Source: Amaurobius ferox
Lineage: Eukaryota > Arthropoda > Arachnida > Araneae > Amaurobiidae
Reading direction: 5' to 3'
Length of the DNA: 64,000 nt
Assembly: GCA_951213105.1 (NCBI GenBank)
Contig: OX578140.1
Coordinates: 123,373,649 to 123,437,648 of the forward strand
Part shown: positions 34,192 through 45,090 of the stretch, one piece after another
How the letters are laid out: each line of letters begins with the position of its first letter
Position numbering within the stretch: the stretch's first letter is position 1
Notes under the pieces: model-generated
Database searches by the model: none
What the model saw: only the letters and a program-made list of their open reading frames with translations
What the model was told of the DNA's origin: nothing
Translations under genes and position numbers: made by a program

Positions 34192-36366
34192 AATGCGTGG
34201 AGGCATACTAAGGTAATCTTCATCCCGAAAATTGGAAAGGACAATTATTATGAGGCCAAATCTTTTAGGCCTATCAGCCTTACGCCTTTTCTTTTAAAGA
34301 CTATTGAAAAGCTTATTGATAGGTATTTAAGGGAAGTGATTCTGGCCTCTAAGCCCTTGTCTAATTCTCAACATGCCTATCAACCGGGCAAATCTACGGA
34401 CACTGCTCTTTACAGTCTCTCCTTTATTTTAGAGAGAAATCTCAATGCCAAGAAAATTGCTCTTGCTACCTTTCTTGACATTGAAGGTGCCTTTGATAAG
34501 GTATCCATCGACACCATTCTTGTTGCTCTTGACAGAAAAGGTGTTGATACCACGATCTCTTATTGGATCAAGAACCTGTTATCTAACAGGTATATCTGTG
34601 CATCTTTACTTGGTGATAGTATGACTGTGCATGCACTTTCGGGCTGTCCACAAGGAGGTGTGCTCTCACCAATTCTCTGGTGTTTAGTTGTGGACTCTCT
34701 TTTGGAAAGCATCAATATCTCTGGCGTCTCTTGCGTTGGATATGCTGACGATGTTGTCATCATTGCCAGGGGTAAATTTGGCAACACTGTCTCTGACATG
34801 ATGTCTACTGCTCTCAGGAGGGTTGAGACATGGTGTAAAAATGCAGGCCTTACGGTTAATCCGCAGAAGACTGCTTTAGTTGCGTTTACAAGGAAACGCA
34901 TACTTAATCTTGGGAATATTTGCTTCTTTGGACAGAAGCTTATTTGCTCCAAGGAGGTTAAATTCTTGGGAATTTATTTTGACAAGGAACTCAATTGGAA
35001 GAGACACTTGGACTACTGCACGACTAAAGCCAGAAGAATCTTCTGGTCTTGTAGGAATGCTATTGGGAAAACCTGGGGATTAAATCCCAGAGCTATCCAT
35101 TGGATTTACTCGATGATAGTCTGTCCTATCATTTCTTATGGATCCATTGTTTGGTGGTCCAGAATTAGAAGTGAAACTGCTAAACTTGATTTAGTTAAAC
35201 TTCAAAGGATGGTGTGCATTGCAATTTCTGGTTGCATGAAAACCACTCCTACTGCATCTCTTGAACTTTTACTTGGTTTGCATCCGCTTTATATGCGTAT
35301 TGAAGCAGAGGCACTTATCTGCATGAACAGACTTAAATATCTGAAACACTGGAAAGGTTACTCAAGGTATCTATCTTGGGGCGAACTTAACAGTAATGTT
35401 GCTAGGCATCCTTATTTCTGTATGCCACCTGATGGCATACATGTCAAATTTACGTTTGATAAGCCTTATGAAATTCTTGTCCCCTCGCAGGATGATTGGA
35501 AGAGGACTCCTACCTACAATAAACTGAAATGTTTTGTATGGTACACTGATGGCTCGAAGATTGGCACAAGTACTGGTGCTGGTGTCTGTTGCCCTGATGA
35601 TGGCACTGAGTTATCTTATCCGCTTGGCAATTTTGCTACTGTCTTTCAGGCTGAAGTATTTGCCATTCTTATGTGTTGTAGAATTTGCTATGGCAGAAAG
35701 TATGAGAATAGCCAGATTTTCATTTGTTCTGACAGCCAGGCTGCTCTTATGGCTCTGGGGAAGTTCACTGTGACGTCTTCCCTTGTCTGGGAATGTTATA
35801 ATGCTCTCTGTAAAATTGCTAGTAATAATAGTGTCATTCTGTACTGGGTGCCTGGTCATTCGGGCATTCCTGGCAACGAATTGGCAGACGAACTTGCTAG
35901 GAAAGACTCTAGTACTCCTTTTGTGGGCCCTGAGCCGGCCTTATGTATTCCCAATGATCTTATCAGAAGAATTGTCTATGACATCTTCAGGAAGCTTCAA
36001 TATAAGAACTGGCGTGACACTAAGGGACAAAGGCAAACGAAAATCCTCAACTGCAATTGCCCTAGTACACGTCAAAAGGAACTTTTCAGGCTCAGTAGAA
36101 CTGGCATCAGGAGAGCTGTTGGGCTCCTTACTGGGCACTGCACCCTCAAGAGACATCTTAATATCATGGGTGTCTCCAAGGATCCGCTTTGCAGAGGCTG
36201 CAATTACAGCGAAGAAACTGCAGCTCACATTCTATGTGAATGTGAGGCCTACTCTGCTCACAGATTCGAACACATTGGTCGTCATGTGATTGAACCCTGG
36301 GAGCTGAACGACATTCCTGTCAAGTGCCTGCTTATTTTCGCATCGGCTACTGGTCTCTTTTCTTAG
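34192..36366 (+). CDS. LINE ORF2 C-terminal part: reverse transcriptase, RNase H, zinc knuckle-like tail
   Basis: An uninterrupted frame from 34102 to 36366 gives 754 residues, but the first 30 are translated flanking DNA; LINE-encoded sequence starts at Asn31 (34192). Reverse transcriptase: SFRPISLTPFLLK near 54-66, catalytic Asp126 in FLDIEGAFDK, GGVLSPILW motif, and YADD at 214-217. RNase H: YTDGSK with Asp483, QAEVFAIL, CSDSQAALMALG, and WVPGHSGIPGNELADELAR from about 582. A Cys/His cluster (CRGC...HILCEC) starts at 697. These place it among RNase H-bearing jockey-superfamily LINEs (R1/I-like). The apurinic endonuclease and ORF1 are missing, so it could not retrotranspose on its own. The open frame argues for a recent insertion. 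Several shorter frames on both strands here are shadows of this one. Confidence 0.9.
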   Translation, partial: NAWRHTKVIFIPKIGKDNYYEAKSFRPISLTPFLLKTIEKLIDRYLREVILASKPLSNSQHAYQPGKSTDTALYSLSFILERNLNAKKIALATFLDIEGAFDKVSIDTILVALDRKGVDTTISYWIKNLLSNRYICASLLGDSMTVHALSGCPQGGVLSPILWCLVVDSLLESINISGVSCVGYADDVVIIARGKFGNTVSDMMSTALRRVETWCKNAGLTVNPQKTALVAFTRKRILNLGNICFFGQKLICSKEVKFLGIYFDKELNWKRHLDYCTTKARRIFWSCRNAIGKTWGLNPRAIHWIYSMIVCPIISYGSIVWWSRIRSETAKLDLVKLQRMVCIAISGCMKTTPTASLELLLGLHPLYMRIEAEALICMNRLKYLKHWKGYSRYLSWGELNSNVARHPYFCMPPDGIHVKFTFDKPYEILVPSQDDWKRTPTYNKLKCFVWYTDGSKIGTSTGAGVCCPDDGTELSYPLGNFATVFQAEVFAILMCCRICYGRKYENSQIFICSDSQAALMALGKFTVTSSLVWECYNALCKIASNNSVILYWVPGHSGIPGNELADELARKDSSTPFVGPEPALCIPNDLIRRIVYDIFRKLQYKNWRDTKGQRQTKILNCNCPSTRQKELFRLSRTGIRRAVGLLTGHCTLKRHLNIMGVSKDPLCRGCNYSEETAAHILCECEAYSAHRFEHIGRHVIEPWELNDIPVKCLLIFASATGLFS

Positions 36367-36461
36367 GGATCTTCGTTTTCTTTTTGGGGTAGTACAATAG
36401 ACCTCTGGTCGATGTGCTGGGCTCTTTTTGAGCCACCCACCTTTATTTCATTCATTCATTC
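34192..36461 (+). mobile_element. 5'-truncated LINE (jockey/R1/I-type with RNase H), 12-bp target duplication
   Basis: ATCATATATTTA at 34180-34191 is repeated perfectly at 36462-36473. The insert is 2270 bp and ends in a short 3' UTR and (ATTC)n tail (TTTCATTCATTCATTC), as in many LINEs that terminate in a microsatellite. The 5' truncation falls just upstream of the RT fingers. A second, decayed copy of the same family lies at 61011-63487. Confidence 0.92.
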
Positions 36462-36481
36462 ATCATATATTTATTACATTT

Positions 36482-37130
36482 TGCTAAGGAATATCCAGGG
36501 AAGGGGAGTGAGGAGATTTGGGGGTTTGCCCCCTTCCCCGAAATCCAAAACAGAGAAGTTTTTATTATTATATGGGATCTTTTGTATATTCATTGTAGGC
36601 ATTTAAATAGGGCTAATGCAGCATATAGAAGATGAAATTCAACGACAGTCTTCAAAATCATGTAATTTAGAAAATATTATTTTGTAACAGTTTGATATAA
36701 TGTATTAAATCAAAAGCGATTTCAATCGGTAAAGTTTTCAAAAATATCTACATTCAAACCTCTTAGAATAATTTAGGTGGAGTATTTGGAGGATACAAAC
36801 TTTTGCTGCTAACTGTTAAAAAAACGTTTTTTTTTTTTCAAAAGCAGAGAACTTTGCATCTTGGGATTTTTAGTGAGTCAAAATGATTGATGTAAAATAC
36901 TGCATGTATATGTGCACGTGCTATTTCCATCTAAAAATTTAGGAAACAAATGAAAGTAGATCGTCTGATAAGATCCAGAGATATTTCAGACATATTTTAT
37001 TTTATTTATATGCTACATAGCACACTGATTGGAGGTAATTCAATTGCAACACTGATAACTGTTTTTTTCTGAGTGAATGTTGGCGGCAAAAATGTTGCAA
37101 TACTACTGCTTTTCCCAAAAAATTATTTTG
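36482..37130. other. hAT-like element interior right of the LINE
   Basis: A small inverted block GGGGGTTTGCCCCC lies near 36522. No coding sequence was recognised. Confidence 0.4.
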
Positions 37131-38110
37131 AAGCTTCAATTTCTTAGAATTTATCACAAATGGAGCTTAGATAAGGATTGGTATGGATCTAGCATTAAAT
37201 TCTGGAGGAGACGGTAGGGAAGTTCACTAACGATTTCCATATCAAGTTATGTTTCCATTCCCAGTTCAAAATTTCCTCTTTTCCTTAAAACATCCATTTT
37301 TTAAGATTGGTTATAAATAGAACTTTGGTGAAAACTGATATGGATTCAGCATCAAATTCTGGATTCAGGAAGAGTTTTTATTTCCTATTTTTTTCCCACT
37401 TCCGGTTCAAAAATTTCCTTGCATCATCTTGCGTTTCTTGGAATTGGCTAAAGATAGAACTTAGACAATGATTTATGCAGTATCAAATTTCAAAGGTTTA
37501 AGGATGGGCTTAGATGATGACTGATATAGATTCAGCATCATATTCAAGAGGAAGTAGGGAACCTCCTGCCCCCTCTGAAATTTAGTTTTCTAAGGATTTC
37601 CACTTACAGTTTTTCATCTTACGGTTCAGAACATTTCCTTGAAACGTACATTTTGATTGACTATAGAGCTTAGATGATGACTGACAGGAATTTAGCATCG
37701 AATTTCAAGGATGGTAAGGGGTGGGGTTTTACTAAGGATTTTCACTTCCAGTTCTTTTCCCAATTCTGGATAAAAAAAATTTCATTTCCCTTCAAACATT
37801 TATTTTTCAAAATCGGCCATGGATAGAGCTTAAATGATGACCGATATGTATTCAGTATAAAATTGCTTAGGGGTTATGAGAATTCATTAAAGATTTCTAC
37901 TTCTGATTCTAAAGATGTTACTTCCGATTAAAATTATTACAATTTTTTTTTACAATACCCATTTCTCAGGATTGGGTATAGGAATAGCTTAGATAATGAC
38001 TGATATGGATTAAGCATCGAATTTTGCAGGGAGTAGCAGTCACTAATGATTTACACTTCTGGTTCTGGAGATGTCACATTGTTGAGACATTGGTGATATG
38101 CTAAGACTAC
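37130..38110 (+). repeat. Degenerate tandem repeat, period about 160 bp
   Basis: About six or seven diverged units share AGCTTAGATAATGACTGATA, GGATTCAGCATCAAATT, a stretch like GGTAGGGAA.TTCACTAA.GATTT, CACTTCCGGTTC and AAATTTCCTT. Starts fall near 37140, 37305, 37435, 37500, 37650, 37805 and 37970. The last unit is interrupted by the retroposon at 38078 and resumes at 38357. Confidence 0.65.
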
Positions 38111-38343
38111 TAGACATTGGTTTTTTCCATCATTTTTAACTTCACTTTTTATAACCTTTTAGTCATTTTTCATCTCGTTTTCATTGTTGTACATGTTCCA
38201 TAGTCATGGTTTTTTTCACACATTATCACTTTTTTAAATTATACACATGTTTTAACCCATAGTAATTTATGTATCTTGGTACCATATGTCTGGCGCAGCA
38301 TATCCTCTTTGGATCTTGTGCCATAAAACCATAATCAACCAAC
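38078..38343 (+). mobile_element. 266-bp (CAAC)-tailed retroposon with 13-bp target duplication
   Basis: CTGGAGATGTCAC at 38065-38077 is repeated perfectly at 38344-38356. The insert ends TGGCGCAGCATATCC ... CCATAAAACCATAATCAACC, a 3' tail like those at 4497 and 55703. No coding sequence is present, and no A or B box that I can be sure of. It may be a SINE or the 3' end of a LINE. Confidence 0.75.
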
Positions 38344-38678
38344 CTGGAGATGTCACTTCAGATTTTTCCTATAATTCATATGACTATGCGAACTATATTA
38401 TTAAAATATAGTTCATAACTGAGTATAAAAATATTTCATTTAAAATGAAATGTACACACCACTTTCCGTCATATGAACCACTTTTCGTCATATCTTTCAT
38501 AGACCTCTTATTTTTGTGTGTTATATTGTGTTAAACCTTGTACATGATATGTTTTATTAAATTCATTTCTATCCCAAAATAATACATAAAAAGAAGTGGC
38601 ACCCCTTCCCCTTTATTTTTACCTAGGGCCCGCAGCTTGACTTAGTACCCGGGCCCAAAATAGAATATGGAGGTCCTG

Positions 38679-38975
38679 GTCAAAGAGTTGCTTAAACAAC
38701 ATTTCACAGATGGCCGGATTGTAAGCCGACACTTCCCCATTTCTTGGCTACCCCAGTCATCAAACTTCAACCCCTGTGACCTCTGGCTATGGGGTTACCT
38801 CAAAGCCACTGTTTATAGTGATAACATTAACAATTTAACGGAATTGAAAAATGTGATACACCGACATGTCCGTAACATTCCTCCTGATATGCTAAGAGCT
38901 ACTGTTGAGAAAGCAGTAATGCTATTTAACTTGCTTTCAGAAAATAGTGGAAGCCACATTGAACATGATTTGTAA
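38679..38975 (+). pseudogene. Mariner-type transposase, C-terminal fragment
   Basis: After the hAT-like insertion, the + frame continues with VKELLKQHFTDGRIVSRHFP, then WLPQSSNFNPCDLWLWGYLK (the block holding the third catalytic acidic residue in this family) and IPPDMLRATVEKAV, ending at a stop at 38975. A frame called from the ATG at 38667 begins in the hAT-like end and is not a real start. The segment from about 38804 on is also present, inverted, at 32475-32892. Confidence 0.8.
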
Positions 38976-39239
38976 CACATTTTAGTAACGATTAAAAACT
39001 TTTTAAATCAATGTCTTCATGTCTTATTTCGTTTAACAATATTGCATACAGCACCATTCCCCGCTGATGGTGAGTTTTTGAACTTTATTTATTTATTTAT
39101 TTATTTATTATTTTTTTTTTGCGGAAAATAAAATCCCATGATCTCCTGTAAACTATTACCAAGTTTGATAACATTCTGTCCAGTAGTTTTCCTTTTATGG
39201 CCATTTCAAAGTGGAACTTTAATTATAAAGACCCTGTAT

Positions 39240-40265
39240 ATATATTATGTTATATATATTGTAAAAAACTTTTAATTAAAAAAATATATAGACTTTTATT
39301 CAATTCTAAGAAAGATACAGGAGTACCATAAAGCAGTGAGGTTGAATGATAAAATGAAAAAATTATAATGATAAAAAATATATTATAATGTGATGTAGGA
39401 TTTAAAAAATTTGATGTGTGGAAAATAAATTGAGAAATATTAATAGAATACTTCATTAGTCAATATATACTTTAAGTATCCTAAGTGTGTTGCTTTAAGA
39501 TTATGTTGTGCTTTTATAAGTTTTGCACTATGGTTAAAACTAAATAAATAAATTTCTACTTAAATTATAAAGCAAAAAGAAAAATAGTAATAATATCAAT
39601 TTTGCTTTTTGTTATGAACATTTTTTATAACTTTTATAAGAGTTTTCCTCCTTTTACTACATGAAATAAAAAGAAGCATCCAAATTTAAACGAACTGGTA
39701 CCAAACTATCAAAATGTGCACAAACAAAAATTGCCACAAAAAATTTTTGATGGGTATTTTTACTCTTTTCCTAAAACTTGAGGACTGATTTTCCAAAGTG
39801 GGCGTGGGTATTTAAAAAAAAAGTAATTCATAATAGTATAAATCAGTTTTTGTATTTTTCTAAAAAGGACAATACTTATTAGTATGTGTCTATAGACGGT
39901 TTCCTGCATTAATGGAGTGACTTCTCTCCTTTGCTTATTCTGAAAGATGCGTATTTTGTGTTTCAAATTGGTTGGTATTTTCCTAACAAAAGGTTTTTAT
40001 TCACAAATGCAGGTATATTTTATTTATAAATAGTTAATTTTTATTATTATATTTATAAATAAAATATATTTATACTGTTTGCAAAACAGTAAAAAATTAA
40101 GTTTATTGATAGATGATAAGATTGCATAAGCATTATTTTGTAGCTAAAATTTAACTCATAAGCCTGGAAAGGGAAACAACTGAATGGCTATATGTTAAAA
40201 CTTTGTATGCACATTTTGTTGTAGCAAACTTTTAACAATGAAATAGCATATGGTTAAGTTAAAAA
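39240..40265. other. AT-rich intron sequence, nothing recognised
   Basis: No exon or bounded repeat is supported. Two minus-strand frames of 68 codons have no known motif. Confidence 0.45.
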
Positions 40266-40503
40266 TCAAATATATATATGCCCAACTCTTTTTTTACATG
40301 CTTTTTTTTTACACGAATTTGAAGTTACATGGTTAAAAAATGTCTTCCTTTTTTGAAAAATGTATTTGATCTAACACGATTTCGAAGTCATTGTCTTATA
40401 CTTATGTTCGTGACCATGAGCGGTCTAGTATAAATTGCAGTCTTTTGTACCAATGTATAAAAAAAAATTCACGTTTTTACCACACACTGTGCACTGCTAT
40501 AAT

Positions 40504-40578
40504 GTTATCGAATAAGGGGATTCCCCAATAACTACTGGGGAATCCCTTATTCAAAGGGATCTCCCCTTATTCGATAAC
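40504..40578. repeat. Nested inverted repeat
   Basis: Outer arms are perfect over 17 bp: GTTATCGAATAAGGGGA (40504-40520) and TCCCCTTATTCGATAAC (40562-40578). Inside them GGGATTCCCCA (40517-40527) pairs with TGGGGAATCCC (40536-40546). It could be a small foldback or part of the terminal structure of the Tigger element that follows. Confidence 0.85.
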
Positions 40579-40839
40579 TCTTACCTACCCATTTCGTATG
40601 ACATTTACATAACATATTGCATCATTAAATTGTTTAAGTTTATTAGCTCACAATATTTAATCAATTGTTCATGTTATCAGCCATACATAATGCTATCAAT
40701 TGTGTATTTGAACATTTCTGACCTTAAGAAGTGAAAAGAGGTATTTTTATCTAGATAAAATTTTTACCCTAGATAACATTTAACAAAATATCGAAAGTTT
40801 CAAAGATTCGTAAAAGGTAAGCCATTTCTTTAGAAGTTA

Positions 40840-42130
40840 AATTAAAACTCTTGGACTGTCTTGCGAGAAGTGAGGGTGCAACATCTGTGGGCAAGGATTT
40901 TGGCTTTAACGAAGCTACTATCAGAACCATTAAGAAAAATAAGAATGCCATACGGAAATCTGTCATCTGCACATCAAAACTTAGTTCCAAAACATCGTCA
41001 TACATTAGAGATGAAGTGTTAGTAAAAATGGAAAAATGGGTAGTGCTTTGGATGGAGGATTTATTGCAAAAGAGAATACCTGTAGATGGAAATATTATAA
41101 AGCAGAAGGCACTATGAATTTATAAGCAAGTGCAGATATCGGGGCCATCAACAAGTCGTTAAGATAAGAGAAAACAATTTTCGGCTAGTGATGGATGGCT
41201 AACAGGATTTCTTAAAAGAAATGAAGAGGCTGCTAATAAGCTTTCCAGCAAAACTAGCCAAAATAATTGAAGATGGGGACTATGTTCCCAACCAAATTTT
41301 CAATGCCAATGAAACGGATCTATTCTGGAAAAAAATGCCTGCCAGAACTTTTATAGCAAAATCTGAAAAAATTGCTAGTGGGTTTAAAATTGCTAAAGAT
41401 TAAATGACTTTTTTATTGTGTAGCAATGCTTCTGTTGATAAAATTTTAAAGCCTCTTTTAATCAACCGATCATTAAAGCCACGTGCTTTGTGAGGAAAAA
41501 ACATTCAACAGTTGCCGGTTCATTGGAGGGCGAATAAAAAGGTCAGGATGACAGCAGGTCTATTTACAGAATGGCTTGAAGAATGCTTTGTTTCTGAAGT
41601 TAAAAGCTATATGGAGCAACAATATCTTGATTTTAAAGTACTTTTGGTCATAGATAATGCACCCAGTCATCCGGTATTAGAGCATCCAAATGTTCAAGTA
41701 ATCTTTTTGCTACCACTTCCTTGATTCAATCATTAGACCAGGGTATACCCTGGTCCTGCTATCTTTAAGATGTATTATACTCAATGAGCATTCCAACATA
41801 TTTTAGATGCAGTGGAGAAGGACAACTTCACAATCGTTGATACATGGAAAAAATATTCGATTATGGATTGATTGCATTATATATGCTTCATTGGCCAAAG
41901 AGAAGTTAAGGATATCAACATTAAATACTTGCTGGAAAGCACTTTGGCCAAAATGCATCGAGTGGTAACTCAGTGCCCCAAACAATGATGGAGTCTTCTA
42001 AAATTATAGCCTTGGCACACAAAATTGGAGGAGAAGGATTTGAGGACCTACAAATTGAAGACATCGACGAATCAATGATAGATAAACCTCTAGATGTGGA
42101 TGATCTAATTGATTTAATAACAGATGACGG
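40840..42130 (+). pseudogene. Tigger (TIGD1-like) transposase pseudogene
   Basis: Successive frames give, in family order: a psq-type helix-turn-helix (KLDCLARSEGATSVGKDFG then ATIRTIKKNKNAIRKS, 40846-40975); the CENPB-type segment (VLWMEDLLQKRIPVDGNII, about 41040-41110); the first catalytic region (NQIFNANETDLFWKKMPART, 41290-41350, with NET where DET is usual); TFLLCSNAS and KPLL; TAGLFTEWLEECF and the second Asp block VLLVIDNAPSHPV (41640-41670); VQVIFLLP; and the C-terminal KIIALAHKIGGEGFEDLQI (42002-42058). At least four frameshifts or stops break it. The loss of the first catalytic Asp also predicts inactivity. Confidence 0.8.
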
Positions 42131-42319
42131 TAATAGTACTTGAGGATCATAATAGCAATAACGAGGAAGAGGCCGAAATATGTCAACTAACTGCTAGTTT
42201 AATTGTTGGGAGTTTAACATTTGGGAAATGTATGGTGAATCATTTTTTAAAAATTGATCCAAACATAGAACATGTCCTAAAATTCTAACGAGATATGAAG
42301 AATTGTATGTTGAATCAAC

Positions 42320-45090
42320 TTCTCTATCAAGTTAGTTAAAGCTATCTTCACCTAAACTCAAGTTATATAGTAACCAGAGATTCATCACTACAGAAAATTT
42401 TGTTAAGAGTAATTTTACTCTTCTTTCTCTAAATTTGAAGATTATTTTTAAAAGTAAAGAACAGTGAAAATTAATGAATAATATAATTTTTTTCTGATTT
42501 TTATAAACCTAGAAAGTTCTGGTGACTATAATGGTGTGATTAGTCTTCATTTGTTATTCTTATTTATTTGCCTTATACTTTCAAGGTCATATTTTCTCCT
42601 ACACATATATATCCTGTAAAATATAGCATAATATTTAAGAAACAAATACCTTCTAATGATGAATTAATAAGATTTCTAGCATTGTATTTTCAAACTTTTT
42701 GCCAGAATATTTTGACTCCTAACCTTTTGGTCTTCATTCATTTCTTGGAGTAATGGTTGTCAAAAACTCTTGTCTTGTAAGGGAATGAATCAAACCACTG
42801 GCCCATCAAAATAAAGCTATCTCTGCACATGCTGATGCTAGATTTCTCATAAACGGTTTTATGCAAGGCTTAATTTTCTTAAACATAGGTTGGGGTGGGC
42901 ATATTTACTGTTTAAAAGGTTATAACTTGAACTTAATTGCATGCTACATGAAATCATTTTGTTAATTCTAGTTATGTAAGATAAATGTTTAAAAACACCA
43001 ACTTTTACCTTAATTCTGAGCAGAAATTCATCTTTCTGACATATTTAGACAAATGTTGCTTGGAGTTTGACCGGCTTGAGAATTGATGGCCTTTGTGAAA
43101 CTGGACAGGTTTGAATTATACATTTGAAAATTACTTTAGGCTCATGCTAGGTTTGGGTACTGGTAGTGCCATGCACGGTCAAGTAATAGTCTGAAATTTT
43201 GGCCTGTGCGGACCTCTATAACAAAGCTGTATTCATTAAGCTACTGATATTATTATATTTTATTTTATATTTGATGTGGACATCTACACAATTTTTAACT
43301 TTTGTTGTTCTTTTTAGTTCTATTACTATTACTTCTTATAAACTAATTATTTGTATTATAACTACTATGGTTTATAAGCAAATTAAAAATATTGTTGTAT
43401 GCTGATGTATTTATTCTCATCATGTTAAAATATTTGATGTGAGACAATTTTGACTTTCTGTATGCAGTGTGATTTTACTTCAGTAAATGGAAAAGTTAAC
43501 AGTTCAGTAAATAAAAAAGTTCTTACTAATATCCATATTCTAAATGTTATTTGCATTGAATTAATATTGTCTGCATTGGTATGCATCAGTGTCACAAAAA
43601 CTTATAATTTAAACAAAAAATGTACAACCTATAAGAATGATCTCAATCAATTTGTTGCTGAATATTATAAAAATTTTACTTTTTTTTTTAACCGTATTTA
43701 ATAGATATGATATATTATTGTTATTTTAATATGTCAGTTCAGAAAATATGCAATATCTTAAAAATGATACATGCCAGTATTGCAAAAGTAGTTTCCTTCA
43801 TTTTTATTTTTTCTATACTATGGCTGTCAGACATTAAGAAAAGTTTTATTTTTGTGTTTGCTCGACTTAGGGACATTGTTGACAAATTTAGTAAAATATT
43901 GCCAATTTGATGAATTTTGGAAACTGTCATCAAATTGACAAAAATTCAATGTCTCGGAAAATAAGTTTAATTTCATTGATAAATCTCTTCAAATGTGTGA
44001 ATTATTAATTTAATATTCATAATTTACAGTTTAATGAGTTTCATTATTTGTGGAACAGGTACGTTTTGTTAGAGGGGACAAAGGTGTTGCAAATTAATTG
44101 CATTTTATTAGAGTGTGTGTAGAAATGTAGGTTGGAAAATTTTCCTGGAAATAGAAAATTGTCCACTATGTTTTTCCAGAAAATTTTCCCCTTTTTTGTT
44201 TTTCCCCTCCCTAATTCAATTGAAAATGAAATGTAATACTCTTTTCACGCTGCTGTTTGATATAAAAGTAAGTAGCGTTACAAAAAAGTATTTGGTTATT
44301 TAGTTTTCTAACTTTGATTAGCAAGGGGAATAATGATTTATTTTGAAGACAAAGGATATACAAGGACTAGAAGGGTATAAGTGACATATTACTCATTCTG
44401 TTGAAACAGCAAGTAATGTTTTTAGAAGCCTATTCTTTCAGTAATTAATTCTGTAAAATTTATAAAAATATAATAAATATGAAATATTTTTGAAGATCAC
44501 TAAATATATGCTAAACTCAATATCACTACAAATATGCTAAACTCAATGTCCACCAAATTATGTCTTTTATCTCCTGGAACTCGCCCATTCAATTATAAAC
44601 AGGTATGTTTTAAGCAATTTTTAATATTACATATAGGAATTAAAGAAAAGGTATAATTATAAGTATTTTTTAAATATTTTTACATATTTAATAATATATT
44701 TCTTATACCTTTAATGAACTAGACAATTTATTTTTCTTTTTATTATTATTATTTATTTAGTAGTAGTAATAGTCATTCAAGAAAATGGTAGATTCATGGC
44801 TCATGCTGGGCTAATTTACATACTATAGGGCGTAAACAGGGGTATTTCAGAATTCCCTTACAATTAGCAGCAGGGTTAACTGATTAAAACCCCATTGATA
44901 TAAACCATGTTTGTTTGTTTTTTTATTTAAATCATTTCAACCCTGGTCAGCAGGCAATTTTTAAATGTTTTTATATCATAATAAATAAAACTGCTGCTTG
45001 TGAGAGTAAAACATCATGATCCTTCCTTAAAGAAAGCAAGCATATGAAAGTTCTGTATATAATAATCTTATTTCTTACACTGTAATAAAC
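42320..45090. other. AT-rich intron sequence, no gene
   Basis: Several 60-85-codon frames (43199, 43450, 43707, 44115) are Phe/Ile/Lys/Asn-rich and have no domain. Near 43880-43950 GACAAATTTAG and GCCAATTTGATGAATTTTGG echo the GCCAAATTGATGAAAATGAC-like motifs at 20770-20890 and 60720-60980. A partial direct repeat (AAATATGCTAAACTCAATATC and AAATATGCTAAACTCAATGTC) lies at 44503 and 44530. Confidence 0.4.

Larger units (their letters stand above)
32953..38678. mobile_element. 5.7-kb hAT-like element inserted in the mariner transposase
   Basis: Left end CAGGCCCCCACA and reverse-complemented right end CAGGACCTCCATA are inverted repeats. Both are followed within 50 bp by a GGGCCC block near a GGTACT. 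Flanks GTCAAACA (32945-32952) and GTCAAAGA (38679-38686) match at 7 of 8 positions. No transposase was identified. It contains a LINE (34192-36461), a retroposon (38078-38343) and a degenerate tandem repeat (37130-38110). Confidence 0.7.
32475..39236 (+). mobile_element. Rearranged mariner-type element with ~420-bp inverted arms
   Basis: CAGGGTCTTTATAATTAAAG starts at 32475 next to TA, and its reverse complement ends at 39236 next to TA. The left arm (32475-32892) is the inverted copy of the right arm (38804-39236), which includes the last part of the transposase. Left of the internal insertion the + strand continues at 32893 into the middle of the transposase, so the 5' half of the original element has been replaced by a mirrored 3' end. 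A 5.7-kb hAT-like element (32953-38678) splits it. Confidence 0.8.
40270..42310 (+). mobile_element. Tigger/pogo-type element, limits approximate
   Basis: A transposase relic occupies 40840-42130. The left flank has TTTTTACACGAATTTGAAG and AACACGATTTCGAAGTC, which resemble terminal regions of Tigger elements, but I could not match an inverted partner on the right. The limits are therefore estimates. Confidence 0.45.

Noticed and set aside
34560..36289. Shorter frames on both strands across the LINE (for example 34952-34560 minus, 35783-36289 plus)
   Set aside because: They are shadows of the 754-codon LINE frame.
38667..38975. Independent 102-codon gene
   Set aside because: It is the mariner transposase C terminus. 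The first codons come from the end of the inserted hAT-like element.
43199..44303. Series of 60-83-codon frames as a multi-exon gene
   Set aside because: They are AT-rich low-complexity translations (Phe, Ile, Lys, Asn) with no motif and no consistent splice phase.
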